Source: Neobacillus ginsengisoli (GTDB lineage: Bacteria > Bacillota > Bacilli > Bacillales_B > DSM-18226). From it: a DNA stretch of 64,000 bases. The notes beneath the pieces were generated by a model, which saw nothing but the letters and a program-made list of their open reading frames with translations, made no database searches and was not told the DNA's origin. Positions within the stretch are counted from its first letter, which is position 1. Each line of letters begins with the position of its first letter. Made by a program: the position numbers and the translations under genes. This document shows positions 55,275 to 63,656 of the stretch, piece by piece. The DNA is taken from positions 248,001-312,000 of the forward strand of contig NZ_JAUSTW010000004.1 of the NCBI RefSeq assembly GCF_030813055.1. The letters are read 5' to 3'.

Positions 55275-56048
55275 TTACATTGCATGTGCCCCGCCGTCAA
55301 CAACGACAACATCACCTGTTACAAAATCAGAAGCGGGTGCTGCTAAGAATAATGCAACCCCTTTTAGGTCATCGTCAGAGCCAAATTTCCGTAAAGGAGT
55401 ACCCTCTAATATTCCTTCACCGCCTTGTTCCAGCAAGCCTTTTGACATTTTCGTCGGAAAAAATCCCGGTGCAATTGCATTAACATAGATTCCTTGCGGC
55501 CCCCATTTTACAGCCAAATCCTTTGTAAAGGTGATAACTGCACCCTTACTAGAGTTGTAGCCAATTGCGTTCATGTATTTTGGATTCGAACCTTTTAAAC
55601 CGGCAACAGAGGCTATATTAATGATTTTTCCGGATTTTTGCTCCAGCATTACTTTACCCACTGCCTGCGACATTAAAAACGTGCCAGTCACATTGACATT
55701 CATGACCTTTTGCCATGCTTCAAGCGGCATTTCCTCTACCGGAGCACCCCATGAAGCACCGCTATTGTTGACAAGAATGTCAATTCTTCCAAACCTTTCG
55801 ATCGTCCGTTCAACGACATTTTTTACATCCTCAGGATTGGTAACATCACATTTTAACGCAATGGAGTCCACACCGATTTTCTTTAGGCATACACTTACTT
55901 CCTCACAAGCTTCAAGCTTTCTGGAACAGACCACAACATTCGCGCCTGCCTCGGCAAATCCTTCTGCAATTTGCTGCCCAAGTCCCCTACCACCGCCTGT
56001 AACAATAGCAACCTTACCTGTTAAATCGAATAAATCTTTGATATGCAA
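55275..56048 (-). CDS. Short-chain dehydrogenase/reductase
   Basis: 257 aa classical SDR: nucleotide site TGGGRGLGQQ, NNSGASWG, Ser in INIASVAG, YNSSKGA (Tyr-x3-Lys). Probably a 3-hydroxyacyl-CoA dehydrogenase, given the thiolase next door. First gene of SDR-thiolase-ligase, with a strong palindrome 30 bp upstream. Confidence 0.9.
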   Translation of the reverse strand: MHIKDLFDLTGKVAIVTGGGRGLGQQIAEGFAEAGANVVVCSRKLEACEEVSVCLKKIGVDSIALKCDVTNPEDVKNVVERTIERFGRIDILVNNSGASWGAPVEEMPLEAWQKVMNVNVTGTFLMSQAVGKVMLEQKSGKIINIASVAGLKGSNPKYMNAIGYNSSKGAVITFTKDLAVKWGPQGIYVNAIAPGFFPTKMSKGLLEQGGEGILEGTPLRKFGSDDDLKGVALFLAAPASDFVTGDVVVVDGGAHAM

Positions 56049-56077
56049 GATACATTCCTCCCAAATTAATCGGCTTT

Positions 56078-56099
56078 ACATACTAACTAGTTGGTATGT
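56078..56099. promoter_or_regulatory. TetR-type operator 1 (SDR-thiolase unit)
   Basis: 22-bp palindrome, ACATACTAACT then AGTTGGTATGT: ten of eleven base pairs are symmetric. Close in sequence to the operator at 59897-59918. No regulator gene is in the window. Confidence 0.7.
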
Positions 56100-56147
56100 G
56101 ACTTAAAATAATAGTATACGTAATTTTTTGAATATTCAACCTAAATT

Positions 56148-56837
56148 TTATCCATACTCGTACGTAACACCGGCATGTTCTTCAGCTATTAATACAGGCG
56201 TCCCTGCTGACTCTGCGAGTAATTGTGCTTGGCAGGATCGCTCCATGGTAATAAACCACCAAGCCGCTTCATCCACGGATTTCCCCACTGTCAGCAGTCC
56301 ATGATTGCGTAATATACACGCTTTATGATTTCCCAGGGCTTTGCCGATGCGTTTTCCTTCCTCGATGTCTAATACAACTCCAGTGTAGTCATTGAAAAGT
56401 GTGTGATCATTATAAAAGGAGCAAGCATCTTGGGTGATTGGATCAAGGAGGCGGCCAAGTGATGACCATGATTTACCATATACAGAGTGGGAATGTGCAG
56501 CGGCAATGACCTCTGGCCGCGCCGCATGAACTTGGGAGTGAATGGCAAAGGCAGCCCGATTAACTGGGTAATTCCCTTCAACAACAACACCTTCATGGTT
56601 ACAAAGAATTAAGTCAGAGGCTTTAATTTGACTAAAATGCATCCCAAATGGGTTCACCCAGAAGTGATCCTTTTTTTCGGGGTCACGGGCCGTAATATGA
56701 CCGGCAACACCTTCATCAAAGCCAAATTTTGAAAAAAGGCGAAAGGCAGCAGCTAATTTTTGTTTTAAATGAAGCCTTTCTTCTTCCACTTTTGAGAACA
56801 CCGGCGGATTATAGCTTAACACCATTTTTACGGACAT
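56148..56837 (-). CDS. Class II aldolase/adducin family protein
   Basis: 229 aa with the zinc histidines of the family: AFAIHSQVHAARPEV, AAAHSHSVYG and LRNHGLLTVG. Family members are fuculose- or ribulose-phosphate aldolases, decarboxylases and related lyases. At the end of the ACAD-SDR-MaoC unit it may cleave or decarboxylate a beta-hydroxy intermediate. Substrate unknown. Confidence 0.87.
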   Translation of the reverse strand: MSVKMVLSYNPPVFSKVEEERLHLKQKLAAAFRLFSKFGFDEGVAGHITARDPEKKDHFWVNPFGMHFSQIKASDLILCNHEGVVVEGNYPVNRAAFAIHSQVHAARPEVIAAAHSHSVYGKSWSSLGRLLDPITQDACSFYNDHTLFNDYTGVVLDIEEGKRIGKALGNHKACILRNHGLLTVGKSVDEAAWWFITMERSCQAQLLAESAGTPVLIAEEHAGVTYEYG

Positions 56838-56948
56838 TTACCCATCACCTTCATTTCCTTTTTTTTAAATAAGGAGTTAAGATAGTAATAAACCCAGCCC
56901 TAGGAACGGAATCTTCTCTTGTGCCGGGTAAATATATTTCATCTGTAA

Positions 56949-57350
56949 TTAGTATTGGTGATACAAAACTTCCCCCTTTAAAACTTCAACTCCCTGTTGA
57001 TTAACTGCCTTAACATTGAAACGAAGGTTTTGATCCTTTTTTTCAATCAATGTTCCCTTCAGTGTAATCACATCATTCAAAAATACCATTCCTTTAAAGC
57101 GAATGGAGTAATCCTGAATAAAGCCTTCTTCATAATAAGGAGTAAACAGTTTCGCTAGATTGCCCATCGTCCACATACCATGTGCAATAATTCCTGGTAA
57201 GCCCGCTTTAGTTGCTTCCTCATCGATCGTGTGGATAGGATTAAAATCACCTGATGCACCTGCATACTTGATTAAGTCAAGCCTTGTAACAGGCTCTAAT
57301 TGAATTTCTTTTAGCGATTCACCGGCTTGCAACTCTAAAATTTCACTCAT
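56949..57350 (-). CDS. MaoC-like enoyl-CoA hydratase (C-type hotdog)
   Basis: 133 aa single hotdog domain with the hydratase-2 motif: Asp in GASGDFNPIHTID and His in HGMWTMG. Overlaps the next upstream gene by four bases (ATGA). It probably forms a heteromer with that MaoC partner, as seen for split hydratases of steroid and acyl side-chain degradation. Confidence 0.9.
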   Translation of the reverse strand: MSEILELQAGESLKEIQLEPVTRLDLIKYAGASGDFNPIHTIDEEATKAGLPGIIAHGMWTMGNLAKLFTPYYEEGFIQDYSIRFKGMVFLNDVITLKGTLIEKKDQNLRFNVKAVNQQGVEVLKGEVLYHQY

Positions 57351-57796
57351 CGTGACAACACCTTCCTTACTGCTTCAGAGATGACAACAGTTGATGTTGA
57401 ACTGAAGATTATATTTCCTGTGATATCCTCTCCATAATTTTCAAGCAACAGGAAGCCCATTTCACCAAAGTTGCCTTTTTTCTCAAAGTAATTCTTCACT
57501 TTTGTATAGCAGTAAATTTCTTCACCAACCAACAATGGCCGCACGTAGTGAAATGTTTGTTCTCCGTGAATCAAACCCTTATTAGGCAGGTTTAAACCTT
57601 CGATCACGCCATATTCAAATGTCCTTGGAAATGTTGGCGGGGCAATATTGTTCTTATATCTAGAAAGATGGCCTGTTTCCTCATCAAAATAAATTGGATG
57701 AAGGTCCCCGATAGCTTCAGCAAATTTCTTTACCGCCCCTCGTTCAACGACATTTTTTACCTTTCCCGATTGTTTGCCAATTTGTTCTTTGAACAA
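57347..57796 (-). CDS. MaoC-like dehydratase (N-type hotdog)
   Basis: 149 aa with the FAS1-like/N-terminal MaoC pattern (AIGDLHPIYFDEE, APPTFPRTFEYG, HGEQTFHYVRPL). Lacks the full catalytic His motif of its partner, so it likely forms the substrate tunnel of a heteromeric hydratase. Stop overlaps the start of the C-type gene. Confidence 0.88.
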   Translation of the reverse strand: MFKEQIGKQSGKVKNVVERGAVKKFAEAIGDLHPIYFDEETGHLSRYKNNIAPPTFPRTFEYGVIEGLNLPNKGLIHGEQTFHYVRPLLVGEEIYCYTKVKNYFEKKGNFGEMGFLLLENYGEDITGNIIFSSTSTVVISEAVRKVLSR

Positions 57797-57817
57797 TTCC
57801 TCATCACCTCATTACAA

Positions 57818-58582
57818 TTAATTTTTTGGTCCGCCTGCAACGTAAATTACTTGACCATTAACGAATGATGATTTTTCATCAGCAAAAAAGGCAACAGCAT
57901 TGGCGATATCAGCAGGCTTACCGCTTCTTCCGACAGGGATATTCGCTACGCTTGCTTGAATCATTTGGTCGAAAGTAATGCCGAGTCTGGCAGCCGTTTC
58001 TTTGGTCATTTCGGTTTCAATAAAACCAGGGGCTACCGAATTAGCAGTAACACCATACCTGCCAAGCTCAATGGCAAGTGTTTTCGTAAAGCCCTGCAAG
58101 CCCGCTTTTGCTGCAGCATAGTTAGCCTGACCGCGATTTCCAAGGGCTGAAGTGGATGAAATATTGATAATACGGCCATATTTATTTTCTACCATGTATT
58201 TTTGAACAGCACGGGCCGAATTAAAAGAGCCTTTTAAATGGACATCCATTACCGTTTGCCAATCTGAATCAGTCATTTTGAATAATAGATTATCACGGAT
58301 AACACCGGCATTATTGACAAGAATATCCACTGAACCAAATGTTTCATATACCTCTTTAACAGAAGCTTCAACTTGCTCGGCATCTGTGACATTGGCAACC
58401 TTGGAAAATACTTCATAGCCTTTTTCTTTTAATTCGCTCGTTGTTGCACTCAATGCTTCTTCATTTAAATCGATTAAAGCAACTTTTGCACCTTCTTCTG
58501 CAAAAAGCTCGACAATCCCCTTCCCAATTCCGCGGCTTCCGCCCGTTACAAAAGCGACTCTTCCTTCAAATCTCCCTGCCAT
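57818..58582 (-). CDS. FabG-like SDR (3-oxoacyl reductase/3-hydroxyacyl dehydrogenase)
   Basis: 254 aa from ATG 58582 (GGAGG seven bases upstream). TGGSRGIGKG, NNAGVIRDN, ISSTSALGN, YAAAKAG and PGFIETEMT give the full FabG pattern. In this unit it probably oxidises 3-hydroxyacyl-CoA. Follows the acyl-CoA dehydrogenase. Confidence 0.92.
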   Translation of the reverse strand: MAGRFEGRVAFVTGGSRGIGKGIVELFAEEGAKVALIDLNEEALSATTSELKEKGYEVFSKVANVTDAEQVEASVKEVYETFGSVDILVNNAGVIRDNLLFKMTDSDWQTVMDVHLKGSFNSARAVQKYMVENKYGRIINISSTSALGNRGQANYAAAKAGLQGFTKTLAIELGRYGVTANSVAPGFIETEMTKETAARLGITFDQMIQASVANIPVGRSGKPADIANAVAFFADEKSSFVNGQVIYVAGGPKN

Positions 58583-58642
58583 TCTATTTCCTCCAAACAT
58601 TTTATAGTAGTTTATCATTTTAGTTAACGCTTACAAATAATT

Positions 58643-59821
58643 TTATACGAATTGACCAACCTTTACATGCCCTTTAATTAAGTTTCGAGAAATAATCATA
58701 CGCTGAATTTCATCTGTACCATCATATATTCTCCAAAGTCTTGCTTCCCGGTACCAGCGTTCAATCGGCAATTCTCTTGTATACCCCATTCCACCATGAA
58801 TCTGCATGACACGGTCAACGACACGATTACCCATATTTGCTCCATATAATTTTGCCATGGAAGCCAGGTGGCGGTTATCTTCACCGGTATCAAGTGTAAA
58901 GGCGGCGTTTAATACTAACCATCTAGCTGCTTCGATTTCAACTGCTGAATCTGCTATTTGCCACTGAATGGCTTGTCTTTCTGCAATTGGTTTACCAAAG
59001 GTAATCCGTTCCTTGGAATAATCAATCGCCATCTGCAACAAGCGTTCAGCTGCTCCAACAGCTCTTGCTCCGACTACCCATCTTGCAAAACCTATCCATT
59101 CAAGTCCAAGATTATAGCCTTTGTGTAATTCACCAAGAATATTTTCCTCAGGAACTCTGACATTATCAAACACTAATCCGGCCGGACCCCATTCTCCCAT
59201 TGTATGGATATACTCAGATTTCCAGCCCATATCACGGTCTACGATAAAGCAGGTAACTCCTTCACGACCTTGTGTAGATTGATGTCTTTCCTTATCAGTG
59301 ATTGCAATCGCCATAACAAAGTCCGCTTCGTTTCCTCCAGTGATAAATGTTTTTTCGCCATTTAAGACCCATTCACTGCCATCTTTAATAGCCGTCATTT
59401 TAATATTTCTTGTATCAGAACCTGCCCCCGGCTCAGTCATCGCAAAGCAAGATTTCTTCTCACCATTAATGGTTGGGATCAGATATTTTTTCTTTTGTTC
59501 TTCGTTACCATAATATAGGATATTATCTGCTCCACCGCCAAATGAAAATGGTACAAAAGTTTTAGAAACTTCCATTAACACAATCGCCATCATCATTTGC
59601 CCAAGGTTAGCACCACCGTATTCCTCCGGTGTGTTAATTCCCCAGAAACCCGCTTCCTTTGCTTTTAATTGAAGTTCTTTAAGCTTACCCTCGGGTAAAC
59701 TCGGTTTGCCTTCTCTTTCATTTCTAAGAACATCATTTTCTAATGGAATCAATTCTTTTTCTACAAACCTTCTAATTGTTTTTTGCGCCATTTTTTGTTC
59801 AACTGTTAAACGCAAATACAT
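58643..59821 (-). CDS. Acyl-CoA dehydrogenase
   Basis: 392 aa FAD enzyme. FAD/substrate motifs: CFAMTEPGAGSDTRN, TFITGGNEADF, and the C-terminal IHGGMGYTRELPIERWYREA. The usual catalytic Glu position of medium-chain enzymes is not clear by eye. First gene of ACAD-SDR-MaoC-MaoC-aldolase. ATG 59821 chosen over GTG 59830 for spacing from GGAG. Confidence 0.94.
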   Translation of the reverse strand: MYLRLTVEQKMAQKTIRRFVEKELIPLENDVLRNEREGKPSLPEGKLKELQLKAKEAGFWGINTPEEYGGANLGQMMMAIVLMEVSKTFVPFSFGGGADNILYYGNEEQKKKYLIPTINGEKKSCFAMTEPGAGSDTRNIKMTAIKDGSEWVLNGEKTFITGGNEADFVMAIAITDKERHQSTQGREGVTCFIVDRDMGWKSEYIHTMGEWGPAGLVFDNVRVPEENILGELHKGYNLGLEWIGFARWVVGARAVGAAERLLQMAIDYSKERITFGKPIAERQAIQWQIADSAVEIEAARWLVLNAAFTLDTGEDNRHLASMAKLYGANMGNRVVDRVMQIHGGMGYTRELPIERWYREARLWRIYDGTDEIQRMIISRNLIKGHVKVGQFV

Positions 59822-59896
59822 ACCATTCACTCCAATCTTATTCTTGTAATCTAGTTATTTTTTCCGCTCCAAAAAAAAATGCATCTATTTCAGCTA

Positions 59897-59918
59897 ACAT
59901 ACCAACCGGTAGGTACGT
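59897..59918. promoter_or_regulatory. TetR-type operator 2 (acyl-CoA dehydrogenase unit)
   Basis: 22-bp near-palindrome, ACATACCAACC then GGTAGGTACGT, about 75 bp before the ACAD gene. It matches operator 1 in most positions (ACATAC.AAC..GT.GGTA.GT). Confidence 0.68.
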
Positions 59919-59990
59919 TACTTCTATTTTATTCTGAACTTTCAGATAAAACAAGTTTTTGTTTAAGAAAAGATTATATTAAAAATAAAA

Positions 59991-60019
59991 AAGTCCTTTG
60001 CTTTCATACCAAAGGACTT
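59991..60019 (-). terminator. Terminator of the DUF3147-like pair
   Basis: 10-bp stem AAGTCCTTTG/CAAAGGACTT with T runs on both sides. Confidence 0.92.
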
Positions 60020-60024
60020 TTTTA

Positions 60025-60396
60025 TTATATATGACGAATTGCTTTGTTTAATGCACGCTCTTTTAAAGAAGAAATGGCAATTGAACTGCCAAGCCATGCG
60101 ATAAGGCCGATTACAATACTAAAGATCCAATTATTTGATGCTTCCAGAACAAGTAATACGGTTGTCACACAAACCATGCCGCCGATCATCCCATAGACTG
60201 AGCCCTTCGCAATATTTGTTGCTTTCTTTGTCCCTGCAGCAATACCGACCATAATCACGGCTGTTAGCATAACAGCCGGAAATGCCGCAAATATACCGGC
60301 CAGAATCTTCCATGGTGAAATGATTGTTATAAGATAACTTAGTGAGACAGCTGTCCCTCCAAGTAAAAATCGAATAAATAAGTCCTTTTTATTCAC
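60025..60396 (-). CDS. DUF3147-like membrane protein (second of pair)
   Basis: 123 aa from GTG 60396 (AAAGGTG six bases upstream), four predicted membrane segments. Shares with its neighbour the pattern FIRFLLGGTAV...ILAGIFAAFPAVMLTAV. Function unknown; a paired small transporter is possible by analogy with other duplicated four-helix proteins. The start overlaps the ORF of its partner's stop region. Confidence 0.75.
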   Translation of the reverse strand: MNKKDLFIRFLLGGTAVSLSYLITIISPWKILAGIFAAFPAVMLTAVIMVGIAAGTKKATNIAKGSVYGMIGGMVCVTTVLLVLEASNNWIFSIVIGLIAWLGSSIAISSLKERALNKAIRHI

Positions 60397-60413
60397 GTAG
60401 TTCACCTTTTTCT

Positions 60414-60770
60414 TTAATGAGATGTAATAAATACAACCACAATTGATACAACAAACCAGCAGGCCATTGAATGGATAATTCCACGTTTCCACCCAATTTT
60501 CGGAAGCAGATATCCGGCAATAATGGCAACCAGAATATTAATCGCCATACCAAAAATTGCTCCTTTTGAGATGATGATTGAATGTGTAATTAGTTCACCG
60601 CCGTGGAAATCAAGACCGATCGTTAGCAAGGCTGCTAGATAAACTGCCGGAAATGCCGCAAATATTCCTCCTGCCTTTTCCCCCAGCTTCCTCGCAACTA
60701 AGGTACAAGCAAGTACTGCTGAGCCTCCCATTAGAAATCGAATGATTAGGGCGCTTAAAGATAAATGCAT
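60414..60770 (-). CDS. DUF3147-like membrane protein (first of pair)
   Basis: 118 aa, four membrane segments, with IIRFLMGGSAV and GGIFAAFPAVYLAALL matching its neighbour. Ribosome site AGAGGCG. The two genes are adjacent, same size, and probably form a heteromer. Function unknown. Confidence 0.75.
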   Translation of the reverse strand: MHLSLSALIIRFLMGGSAVLACTLVARKLGEKAGGIFAAFPAVYLAALLTIGLDFHGGELITHSIIISKGAIFGMAINILVAIIAGYLLPKIGWKRGIIHSMACWFVVSIVVVFITSH

Positions 60771-61156
60771 AGTTTGTTCGCCTCTTTTTTCTAAAGTTTG
60801 TGCTTTTATTCACAAATTATTTTATATAGGTATTATACCTCTAATTGACATGGACACCTGTGAACTTTTTATTAAGGTTTTTGAAGCGGTTTCAGAAAAT
60901 CGGGATTTCTTTTTAAAAAACCTTAGCAAAGGCCAGACCAATTCCCGAAGCACCACCGGTAATTAAGATTGTGTTTCCTGACGTTTTCATACGTTTTATA
61001 CCTGTCCTAAAATTTTAAATCCTTTGTCTTATTTTAAACAAGCTTCCTAAAAGCTACAATTTTGAAATAATGATTCAATCTATTATTGAAATTATTTGAA
61101 TTGAAAGTTAAGATGAAAGCTAGCGAACTAACGATTAAAAAGGATGTCGAAAAAAC
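60771..61156. other. Intergenic region with SDR relic
   Basis: Apart from the SDR fragment at 60913-60990 no gene is supported. The right part should hold the promoter of the downstream acetyltransferase (plus strand), but no clear hexamers were found. Confidence 0.45.
60913..60990 (-). pseudogene. N-terminal fragment of a short-chain dehydrogenase
   Basis: ATG 60990 opens MKTSGNTILITGGASGIGLA, the exact start of DltE-like SDRs with the TGGASGIG nucleotide site, but the frame stops at codon 26. No continuation is found in other frames, so only the first fold element remains. Confidence 0.85.
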
Positions 61157-61660
61157 ATGTATGAAGATATTACTATTAGAGATGCCGTATTAAATGATTT
61201 ACCAACCATTGTTGACATTTACAATTCAACCATAGCAAGCAGAATGGTGACCGCCGATACAGAGCCTGTTTCTGTTGAAAGCCGCGAGCAATGGTTTAAC
61301 ATCCATTCTTCCTCGGCCCGTCCATTATGGGTTGTTGAAAATCAAGGGGAAATTTGCGCTTGGGTAAGTTTTCAATCCTTCTATGGACGACCGGCTTATA
61401 ATGCTACTGCCGAAATCAGTATTTATATTCATCAGGATTCCAGAGGTAAGAGACTTGGAAAATATCTCATTCAAAAAGCGATCGATGCATGCCCCCAACT
61501 TCAAATTAAAACATTGCTAGGGTTTATTTTTGGTCATAATGAACCCAGTATTAACCTTTTCAATAGTTTTGGGTTTGAAAAATGGGCCCACCTTCCAAAT
61601 ATAGCCGAATTAGATGGAATCGAAAGAGATTTACTAATCCTTGGAAAAAGAATTTGGTAA
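61157..61660 (+). CDS. PAT-like GNAT acetyltransferase
   Basis: 167 aa related to phosphinothricin/methionine-sulfoximine acetyltransferases: IRDAVLNDLPTIVDIYN, GEICAWVSFQSFYGRPAYN, then EISIYIHQDSRGKRLGKYL and NEPSINLFNSFGFEKW. In most bacteria these acetylate methionine derivatives. Plus-strand gene with its own transcript. Confidence 0.88.
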   Translation: MYEDITIRDAVLNDLPTIVDIYNSTIASRMVTADTEPVSVESREQWFNIHSSSARPLWVVENQGEICAWVSFQSFYGRPAYNATAEISIYIHQDSRGKRLGKYLIQKAIDACPQLQIKTLLGFIFGHNEPSINLFNSFGFEKWAHLPNIAELDGIERDLLILGKRIW

Positions 61661-61736
61661 TGATCAGGATAATGAAAGTCATATTTTTATGATAAAATAG
61701 TAGAAAAGCATTCAACAATGAAAAGGAGCACTGACC

Positions 61737-62003
61737 ATGAGCGTACATAAAGCAATTACCCAACATGTTAATAAACAAAATCATAGAATCAATGACTTTT
61801 TAGCACTGGATCAACAAAGAGAATATTATATTGAAGAAGCATTGGAATTATGTAAGCAAGGAAAAGCTTTTTCTACCGATAAAATTAATGAAGTGACCAA
61901 ACGAATAAACGAGCTTGCAAAACAAGGGATTATTCCATCCCGTAAGCAAGTGACCAATGAGATGATCCAAGAATATGCCTCTAAATTAAAAGAATCTAAC
62001 TAA
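61737..62003 (+). CDS. ypbS: YpbS (DUF2533) family protein
   Basis: 88 aa, helical: LDQQREYYIEEALELCKQGK, FSTDKINEVTKRINELAKQG and PSRKQVTNEMIQEYASK fit the YpbS family of Bacillus. Function unknown. Ribosome site AAAGGAG. Confidence 0.78.
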   Translation: MSVHKAITQHVNKQNHRINDFLALDQQREYYIEEALELCKQGKAFSTDKINEVTKRINELAKQGIIPSRKQVTNEMIQEYASKLKESN

Positions 62004-62013
62004 AACAACTAAC

Positions 62014-62036
62014 AAAGCAGCGGAATCCCGCTGCTT
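62014..62036 (+). terminator. Terminator of ypbS-like gene
   Basis: AAAGCAGCGG-AAT-CCCGCTGCTTTT stem followed by TTTCC on the plus strand. Confidence 0.9.
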
Positions 62037-62162
62037 TTTCCTTATTTCTTCAAATGATAGGGAACTGTCGTTATAACCATATCCTTATGTGTTAACACCC
62101 AAAAGCGAAGTAATAATGCATAATAAATTATGCCACCTGCATTCATAGAAAAGGTATAATGT

Positions 62163-62759
62163 CTACATGGACAAACCCGTATTGTTGCTTTTGTTCTTTC
62201 CGTATACCATCGGTAATCCACAATATACAAAACCAATCCCTGTTAACAAAGCACCAATTGCCTCGAACCACAATTGCGCAGCTCCAACAAAACTGGCAAT
62301 TACAAATAGTAACGTACCCAAAATCAAAAATAAACCGCCACGTCCAGATAGTTTTTTCGTTAGAATTGTTGAAATACCCATAATAAGCATTCCGATAACA
62401 AAGAGTATTGGACCTATTGAAAAAATCAGATTGGAAACAGGTGCATGGAACACCAAGTCAGTATTTACCCCTGAAAAACCGGCAATCTCAACAAAAACGA
62501 TTCCGGAAACGAATGAAGTTCCTAAGACACTCAGAACCAATCCGATCAAACCGAGAGATTTTGATTCGGCAGCCTGAAAAACATATATCGCAAAAAGAGC
62601 AAATATTAGAATTACATGAGCTGCTAACACTATACTACTTCCAAGAATAGTGCCTTCATTGGATTCTCCGAAAAGGTTTACAAAATGGGCAATAAAAAGT
62701 AACAGACCTGAAAGAATACATGACCAGCCACCTAAAGTTCTGAATGAATTTGGTAACAT
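62163..62759 (-). CDS. Multi-pass membrane protein of unknown function
   Basis: 198 aa with about six hydrophobic segments (for example LSGLLLFIAHFVNLF, IVLAAHVILIFALFAIYVF, LIGLVLSVLGTSFVSGIVF, SIGPILFVIGMLIMGIS). No catalytic motif. Lies downstream of the ECF sigma gene on the same strand, with a 141-bp gap; a membrane anti-sigma role is not supported, since it lacks a cytosolic sigma-binding domain. Confidence 0.7.
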   Translation of the reverse strand: MLPNSFRTLGGWSCILSGLLLFIAHFVNLFGESNEGTILGSSIVLAAHVILIFALFAIYVFQAAESKSLGLIGLVLSVLGTSFVSGIVFVEIAGFSGVNTDLVFHAPVSNLIFSIGPILFVIGMLIMGISTILTKKLSGRGGLFLILGTLLFVIASFVGAAQLWFEAIGALLTGIGFVYCGLPMVYGKNKSNNTGLSM

Positions 62760-62900
62760 TTATTCCCCTCCAAAAGATCAACTTCTTCTTTGGATGACAG
62801 TCCTGATGCAATTTTATTTTACCGGATTTCCCATAACTTTATATAATATTTTGAATATTAAATATTTTTTCAAAAAACATGAATGTAAAGTAAACTATTT

Positions 62901-63428
62901 TTAAACAGCCTGATCGTTTCCCCGGGCAGCAACCATAAGATTCTTTAAATGCTTAATTGCACGGTGCTGTGTCGTTTTAACCTTACTGTCTTTCCATCCT
63001 AATACCTCCGCTGTTTCAACAATGGAAAGTTCCTGAATATAGCGAAGGATTATCACACATCTTTGGTCAAACGTGCAACTTTCGAGACATTGGTACATCA
63101 ATTTTATCTCTTCCCTCAGATAAATAATTTCTTCAGGCAAAGGTGATTCGTCTTTCATTTGTAGGGCTGGATTTTCAAATGAATCGACAACCCGTTTTTT
63201 CCAACTATTTTGTTTTCGAAAAAAATCAATCGCCACATTTCTAGCAATGGCAAATAGCCATGTTTTCTCACTGCATTCTCCCTTAAAATGCTGATATGAT
63301 TTTAAAACCCGTATATATACCTCCTGTGCAAGGTCTTCTGCATGTTCACGGTCATGAACCATATAGTAGATAAAATTAAATAGATCGCGATGATATTTTT
63401 TATATAACTCATTAAACATCTGTTCCAC
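62901..63428 (-). CDS. ECF-type RNA polymerase sigma factor
   Basis: 175 aa. Region 2: LYKKYHRDLFNFIYYMV, EDLAQEVYIRVLKSYQ and TWLFAIARNVAIDFFR; region 4: RCVIILRYIQELSIVETAEV with KVKTTQHRAIKHLK. Resembles SigX/SigW-type ECF factors. GTG start at 63428, with GAGGTGAAA upstream. No anti-sigma gene follows within the window. Confidence 0.92.
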   Translation of the reverse strand: MEQMFNELYKKYHRDLFNFIYYMVHDREHAEDLAQEVYIRVLKSYQHFKGECSEKTWLFAIARNVAIDFFRKQNSWKKRVVDSFENPALQMKDESPLPEEIIYLREEIKLMYQCLESCTFDQRCVIILRYIQELSIVETAEVLGWKDSKVKTTQHRAIKHLKNLMVAARGNDQAV

Positions 63429-63656
63429 TTACTTTTTTCACCTCTTAAATATTCATCACGAGATTACACGAAGGTATTTACTCCCTATTTCTATCATATG
63501 AGTCTTAATTCTTCCTTAAATTTAGTCGAATTTAAGATTTCCAGTAAAGCATTATTCCAAAAGTATGCAATATCTTGTACTATATGTATTGGAATGTATT
63601 TTTTATGTTAATAATTATGGAAAGATCAATTTCTTAAATAGAGCAGGAGATATCAT

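Noticed and set aside
54937..55488. 183-codon plus-strand frame across the thiolase and SDR genes
   Set aside because: Antisense shadow of two clear genes; composition is that of the complementary strand.
62042..62236. Small minus-strand frame ending LTHKDMVITTVPYHLKK
   Set aside because: The tail looks protein-like but has no ribosome site and its start lies inside the neighbouring membrane-protein gene; left unannotated.
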